A DNA stretch of 64,000 bases from the NCBI GenBank assembly GCA_001184205.1, contig LBMP01000001.1:643501-707500 (forward strand), given 5' to 3'. Shown here in pieces: positions 59,656 to 64,000 of this stretch. Source of the DNA: Desulfocarbo indianensis (GTDB lineage: Bacteria > Desulfobacterota > Desulfarculia > Desulfarculales > Desulfarculaceae). Both the position numbers and the translations under genes were made by a program. Under the pieces are notes generated by a model, which ran no database searches, had not been told where the DNA came from, and saw only the letters and a program-made list of their open reading frames with translations. Position 1 is the first letter of the stretch. Each line of letters opens with the position of its first letter.

Positions 59656-61017
59656 ATGAGTGTGCGGGGCAAGCTGGTATTGTTCGTTGCCGTGTCCGTG
59701 TTGGTGATGTTGGGGGTGTTGGCCAGCGTTCATTGGGAAGCCGGGCAGACTAGCTGGAACGGGTTTTTATACCGGGGGGCGGCAGGGGTATTGCTGATCC
59801 TGGCCCTGGGGGCCTGGTTCCACCGTTCGGTGTTCGGGCAGTTGGGTAGCGCGGTGGGGGCGCTAAACGGCATGTTGGGCAAGGTGGAGCAGGCCTCCAC
59901 CCGCGCCTTTTCCACCTCGCAGGAACTGGCGGGCGTGGTGGGCCAGCAGGCGGCCAGCGTTTCGCAAACCGCCGAAAGCGTGATGCTGGTGGCGAAAATG
60001 ACCAACAAGAACGCCGAGGACGCGGACCAGGCCCGCGACTTCATGGGACAGGCCAAGGATCTGGCCATCAAGGCCAACGAGTCGGTCTCGCAAATGAACT
60101 CGGCCATGCAGGACATAGCTCTGGCCAGCGGCCAGATATCCAAGATAATCCGTACCATTGACGAGATAGCTTTCCAGACCAATCTCCTGGCCCTGAACGC
60201 GGCGGTGGAGGCGGCCCGGGCGGGCGAGGCCGGGGCGGGTTTCGCGGTGGTGGCCGACGAGGTGAGAAGCCTGGCCCTGCGGGCCGGCGAAGCGGCCGGC
60301 AGCACCCACGGCTTGATCGAGGACGCGGTGCGCAAGGTGGAGACCGGGGTGGGCCTGGTCAACCGCACCAAGAACGAATTCCGCACCATGAACAAAATAG
60401 CCGGGCAGGGCACGGGCCTGGTGATGGAGATAGCCCAGGCCTCCAGCCAGCAGCGCGCCAGCCTGGAGCAGATAAGCCAGGCCGTGGATGATTTGAACAA
60501 CGCCACCCAGAAAACCTCGGCCCAGGCCGCTGAAACGGCCGATATATCCCACGAGATAGAAAACCACCTCACCGGCATTCGCCAGATGGTGGCCGACCTT
60601 GCCGGCGCCCTGGAAGGCAACGGCAAGCGGGAGCAGGCGGTGAGCCTGGTGAAAAAGGCGGTGGCCATGGCCCGCAAGCAGGGCCTGCCCAACGCCCTGC
60701 GGGCGGCGGCCGACAAAAGGGGGCCGCTGGCTAAAGGGGAGGAGCTTTACGTTTTCGCCGGCGATCTGAAACGGCTCACCCTTTTGGCCCACCCCATCAC
60801 CCCGGATAAGCTGGTGGGTCCGGACCTGAGCCAGGTGTCCGACATAAAGGGCAAGGCCTTTTTCAATGATTTCGTGCAGGTGGCCCAGCGCAAGGGCTCG
60901 GGCTGGGTTACCTATTGGTGGCCCAAGCCGGGCGCCAGCGAGCCTTCCCTGAAAAGCACCTACGTGGAGAGGGTGCCGGGGATGCAGGCCTACATGGCTT
61001 GCGGTATATATTATTAG
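59656..61017 (+). CDS. Methyl-accepting chemotaxis protein with C-terminal Cache-like domain
   Basis: The 453-residue receptor has two N-terminal membrane helices (about 6-25 and 36-56) joined by a loop of only about ten residues, so it lacks a periplasmic sensor. The signalling hairpin is central ([38 protein letters not shown], about 170-210). The last 110 residues (about 345-453, [20 protein letters not shown]...[23 protein letters not shown]) resemble a single Cache domain. Cache domains are normally periplasmic and N-terminal; here the domain would be cytoplasmic. No other che genes are near. Confidence 0.88.
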   Translation: MSVRGKLVLFVAVSVLVMLGVLASVHWEAGQTSWNGFLYRGAAGVLLILALGAWFHRSVFGQLGSAVGALNGMLGKVEQASTRAFSTSQELAGVVGQQAASVSQTAESVMLVAKMTNKNAEDADQARDFMGQAKDLAIKANESVSQMNSAMQDIALASGQISKIIRTIDEIAFQTNLLALNAAVEAARAGEAGAGFAVVADEVRSLALRAGEAAGSTHGLIEDAVRKVETGVGLVNRTKNEFRTMNKIAGQGTGLVMEIAQASSQQRASLEQISQAVDDLNNATQKTSAQAAETADISHEIENHLTGIRQMVADLAGALEGNGKREQAVSLVKKAVAMARKQGLPNALRAAADKRGPLAKGEELYVFAGDLKRLTLLAHPITPDKLVGPDLSQVSDIKGKAFFNDFVQVAQRKGSGWVTYWWPKPGASEPSLKSTYVERVPGMQAYMACGIYY

Positions 61018-61087
61018 ACCCACGCCGGGTTGGCTCCGCTTCCGGGGCAGGGCTCATAAAACAACTTTGCATAAGGTTCGCGCCGCC

Positions 61088-61534
61088 ATGTATTTCGAAG
61101 AATTCAAGGCCGGCCGGCAAGTCATCACGCCCGCCAGGACCATAACCCCCCAGGACATAGATTCGTTCATGGAGCTGACCGGCCTGGACCTGGATTTGTT
61201 CCAGAGCGACGCCGGAGCCCAAAGGGCGGGCCATGTCCGACGCCTGGCGCCGGGACCCCTGGTGCTGTCCCTGGCCATGGGCCTGGTGCGCCAGACCGGC
61301 TGGTTCGACCAGGTGGTGGCGGTGGCCGGCTTTGACGACCTGCGCTTCACCAAGACCATGCATCCGGGGGATTCCCTGCGGGTCACGGCCCAGGTCAAGC
61401 TGGCGCGGCCCACCCGGCGGCCAGACCAGGGCTTGGTGGTGCTTTCCTATATCGGCCAAAACCAGCATGGCGAGGCGGTGCTAAGCTGCGACGCCACCTA
61501 TCTGTTCAGGCTGCGCGACCCCCAGGCCGCCTAA
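61088..61534 (+). CDS. MaoC-like hotdog dehydratase family protein
   Basis: The 148-residue product begins YFEEFKAGRQVITPARTITPQDIDSFMELTG, the standard MaoC N-terminus, and continues with RRLAPGPLVLSLAMGLV. Hydratases of this family use Asp and His in a NPxHxD-type loop. Here the loop is DLDLFQSDAG, so the His is replaced and the enzyme may not hydrate enoyl-CoA. It follows the receptor gene by 70 bases and overlaps the convergent membrane gene by three. Confidence 0.85.
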   Translation: MYFEEFKAGRQVITPARTITPQDIDSFMELTGLDLDLFQSDAGAQRAGHVRRLAPGPLVLSLAMGLVRQTGWFDQVVAVAGFDDLRFTKTMHPGDSLRVTAQVKLARPTRRPDQGLVVLSYIGQNQHGEAVLSCDATYLFRLRDPQAA

Positions 61535-62037
61535 GGCTCGGGTTGCCCGGCCAAATGAATCCGCTTTACGCGGTTGGCCGGGCAGCCTCGATGCCGGCAG
61601 CGCTTGCACAGATAGAACGGAAAGCTGGCCAGAAAAGCCAGGGCCAGGACCCAGAACGATACGAACAGGGGCGGATTCATGCTCAGCCAATATTGCGGCA
61701 AGAGCACCGCCGCTAATAGCGCCAAGCCCATTTGAACCACCTCGCCGCGGCTTATGGCGGGACCCCGGTATTTGACCAGGCGCCGCATCAGGCCGGCGGG
61801 CAGGAAAAGGCAATCGTCGTGGTGGCGGGGATAGGGACAATGGCCGCACAGAGTGGGCAGCACCATAAAGAATTGAGTTGAAATCACCACCCCAAGGTAG
61901 ACCCAGCCCCAAAGGGCGCTTTGCAGGAAAACGCCGCAGGCCCCCACCGCCAGGAAAGCCGCCAGCAACAAACGCAAGACGGTCTTCTGGGCCAGACTGA
62001 AACCGTCCAGCAGTTTTATGCAATCATGAGCGCACAT
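61531..62037 (-). CDS. Cys-rich inner-membrane protein of unknown function
   Basis: The 168-residue product has about four membrane segments and two Cys/His clusters, CGHCPYPRHHDDC (about 64-76) and CKRCRHRGC (about 144-152), on loops between or after helices. These could hold a metal or iron-sulfur centre. I do not recognise the family. A palindromic operator shared with the tetR gene sits 25 bases upstream, so it is the probable target of that repressor. Confidence 0.75.
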   Translation of the reverse strand: MCAHDCIKLLDGFSLAQKTVLRLLLAAFLAVGACGVFLQSALWGWVYLGVVISTQFFMVLPTLCGHCPYPRHHDDCLFLPAGLMRRLVKYRGPAISRGEVVQMGLALLAAVLLPQYWLSMNPPLFVSFWVLALAFLASFPFYLCKRCRHRGCPANRVKRIHLAGQPEP

Positions 62038-62061
62038 GGGTTACCTCCCCAAGCGATTTAA

Positions 62062-62081
62062 TTGGTTGAACGGCCAACCAA
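62062..62081. promoter_or_regulatory. TetR-type operator 1
   Basis: The perfect 20-base inverted repeat TTGGTTG-N6-CAACCAA lies 25-44 bases upstream of the Cys-rich membrane gene. Operator 2 at the tetR promoter shares this spacing and 13 of 14 arm bases. Confidence 0.75.
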
Positions 62082-62113
62082 ACGTTCCCTAAAAAAACAC
62101 GGCCCCAGGGGGC

Positions 62114-62713
62114 TTAAGCCTCGGCCAGCATGGCCTCCAAGGTTCTTTGGGTGACTCGCCAGAACTCGTCATTGCTTCCCAAGCCGCTCACCACCAGCAG
62201 CTCGAAGGCGAGGCCGTCGATAAAGGCGGTGAGCACCGTGGCGACCTCCATGGGCGGCGAGGCAGGCGTGAGCGCGCCGCTCGCCATGGCGCTTTCCAGA
62301 CCGCGGGCCAGGGCCTGGCGGAAATAAGCGTGCAGTTCCTCGAGCTGTTCACGGGCCGATTGGCTTTGCCGGGCCAGGGACCAGCTTTCGAAGAGGATGC
62401 TTATGGAATCCGGCGTTTTCTCCACGTAGCTGCGTATGGCCTGGCAAATGCTGGCCGCGATCTCCTGCCTGGTCCTGCCCGCGGCAAAGACGGTCTCCAC
62501 CAGGCGCGAGCTGGCCACGACGCTCTCCCGCACCACCATGAACAGCATTTCTTCCTTGTTTTTGAAATAGTAGTGCAGGAGGCCCCGGCTAACGCCGGCC
62601 TCGGCGGCCACTTCCTTGATGGTGGTGCGGGCGTAGCCCTGGCGGGTGAGCACGTTGAGGGCGGCCTTGAGAATGTGCGCGGCTTTTTCGTCCGAGGCTT
62701 GACGCGGGCCCAT
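62114..62713 (-). CDS. TetR-family transcriptional regulator
   Basis: The 199-residue repressor has an N-terminal helix-turn-helix (about 10-55, TTIKEVAAEAGVSRGLLHYYFKNKEEML) and a helical ligand domain of the TetR_C_6 type (about 85-195). It lies upstream of the Cys-rich membrane gene on the same strand, and matching operators lie before both genes. Autoregulation and control of the membrane protein are likely. The inducer is unknown. Confidence 0.93.
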   Translation of the reverse strand: MGPRQASDEKAAHILKAALNVLTRQGYARTTIKEVAAEAGVSRGLLHYYFKNKEEMLFMVVRESVVASSRLVETVFAAGRTRQEIAASICQAIRSYVEKTPDSISILFESWSLARQSQSAREQLEELHAYFRQALARGLESAMASGALTPASPPMEVATVLTAFIDGLAFELLVVSGLGSNDEFWRVTQRTLEAMLAEA

Positions 62714-62740
62714 GAGACACCCTTACGGCTGAAGAGTTTT

Positions 62741-62760
62741 TTGGTTGGCTACCCAGCCAA
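62741..62760. promoter_or_regulatory. TetR-type operator 2
   Basis: TTGGTTG-N6-CAGCCAA, 28-47 bases upstream of the tetR ATG, copies operator 1 in length, spacing and all but one arm base. Confidence 0.75.
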
Positions 62761-62987
62761 ATTATCGCTGGAAAAAGCCGCGCTGTCAAGATGTAAAGCC
62801 CCCAAGCCTTGCCGCTGGGCAAGCCCGGCCGGCCGGCCCCCTGGAGGCGCGCCGCTGAAAGATATTGGCTTCCGGGGGGTTAGCCACGGCGCTTGTGACG
62901 TTGTGCGATAGGGTCGCGGGAGGCGGAGTTCGAAAGCACACCAGATATTGGGCAATTGTCGGGTGATGGGCCCCATATGCGGGGGTG

Positions 62988-63047
62988 ACAATTATTATAA
63001 ATTTTTTTTGCTAAACCCCTTGCAAAGGGCGCGCGGTCTGTTACTAT
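62988..63047 (+). promoter_or_regulatory. rRNA promoter P1 with UP element
   Basis: TTGCAA (63020-63025) and TACTAT (63042-63047) are spaced 16 bases apart. An AT-only stretch (62988-63009, with ATTATTATAAATTTTTTTT) directly upstream is a typical UP element. Confidence 0.7.
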
Positions 63048-63193
63048 ACCCCTCGCTGACCGACGGCGATGGCCCTGGGGGGCTAGCCAAGGGGGCGGGA
63101 GGGCTGGAAAAAAGCCTTCAAGCCCAGACCCGAAACGAGGGTCCGGCGGCCAGCGAGTGCTGGATAGGTGCTCGCAGGGGATTTTTTAGCCCC

Positions 63194-63222
63194 TTGACAA
63201 TGAGGCCCAGATAAGATATTAT
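63194..63222 (+). promoter_or_regulatory. rRNA promoter P2
   Basis: The consensus TTGACA (63194-63199) and TATTAT (63217-63222) are spaced exactly 17 bases apart. Transcription should start near 63229, about 115 bases before mature 16S rRNA. Confidence 0.85.
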
Positions 63223-63342
63223 CGAAAGTCTCGATCAAATTGATCTCTGAAAACTGAATAGCGGAAAAAGGGCGCTATTAGAGCGGGTCAAGTTATTAGC
63301 TCGTCAAAGACCGCGCCTGTTTACAGGTACGCGGTTATAGTT

Positions 63343-64000
<658 letters not shown>

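Larger units (their letters stand above)
62762..63342. other. Upstream region of the rRNA operon
   Basis: The 581-base stretch contains two promoters (separate entries) and a leader with a CCGCG...CGCGG hairpin (about 63310-63333). A CTCTGAAAACTGAATAG stretch typical of rRNA leaders follows P2. No gene was recognised. Confidence 0.6.

Overview
The window is high-GC chromosome from a deltaproteobacterium-like (Desulfobacterota) organism. The 5' part of a 16S rRNA gene at the right end reads like that group. Other pointers are a dctPQM TRAP transporter, a NikKMLQO-type nickel transporter, a split ATP synthase operon with paired b/b' subunits, and an mreBCD-mrdA-rodA-bactofilin cluster. Assignment to Desulfarculales or a relative is an impression from the rRNA and gene set, not a computed result.

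Layout. 1-6.1 kb: a CoA ligase (cut by the window edge) and dctMQP on the minus strand, divergent from a GntR/FCD regulator and a Tat-type class V aminotransferase; this looks like an organic-acid uptake and activation locus. 6.2-16.8 kb: a zinc-ribbon protein, gyrB, an exported HhH protein, a TtuA-like tRNA thiolase, a PEP-CTERM protein, a membrane protein, rimO and an NlpC/P60 lipoprotein. 16.8-25.7 kb: an AbrB/Doc-like toxin-antitoxin pair, trmFO, the nickel transporter preceded by an attenuator-like terminator, and an orphan PAS histidine kinase. 25.7-32.1 kb: two perfect parS palindromes, then the origin-proximal block rsmG-mnmE-(exported orf)-jag-yidC-yidD-rnpA-rpmH on the minus strand. 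Neither parAB nor dnaA is in the window.

32.3-45.2 kb: cell-shape genes (mreB, mreC, mreD, mrdA, rodA, bactofilin), then atpF'-F-H-A-G-D-C. 45.4-54.6 kb: a hypothetical gene, a GlmU cut down to its uridyltransferase domain, glmS, a ZapB-like coiled coil, zapA, a 6S RNA, RNase Y with a hairpin-sequestered Shine-Dalgarno, a hotdog thioesterase divergent from a LysR regulator, and a YmdB-type phosphodiesterase. 54.7-58.7 kb: two AT-rich acquired segments flanking tyrS. One is a methylase plus BglII-like endonuclease; the other is a DUF3800 gene. 58.8-64 kb: an unknown gene, a chemoreceptor with its Cache-like domain after the signalling domain, a MaoC-like protein, a TetR gene and Cys-rich membrane protein sharing an operator, and tandem rRNA promoters driving 16S rRNA.

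Most of the window is conserved core chromosome. The most unusual points are the inverted chemoreceptor architecture, the RNase Y ribosome-site hairpin, the parS pair without parAB, the degenerate Doc active site, the nickel-operon attenuator, the duplicated leader of the PEP-CTERM gene and the BglII-like restriction system.
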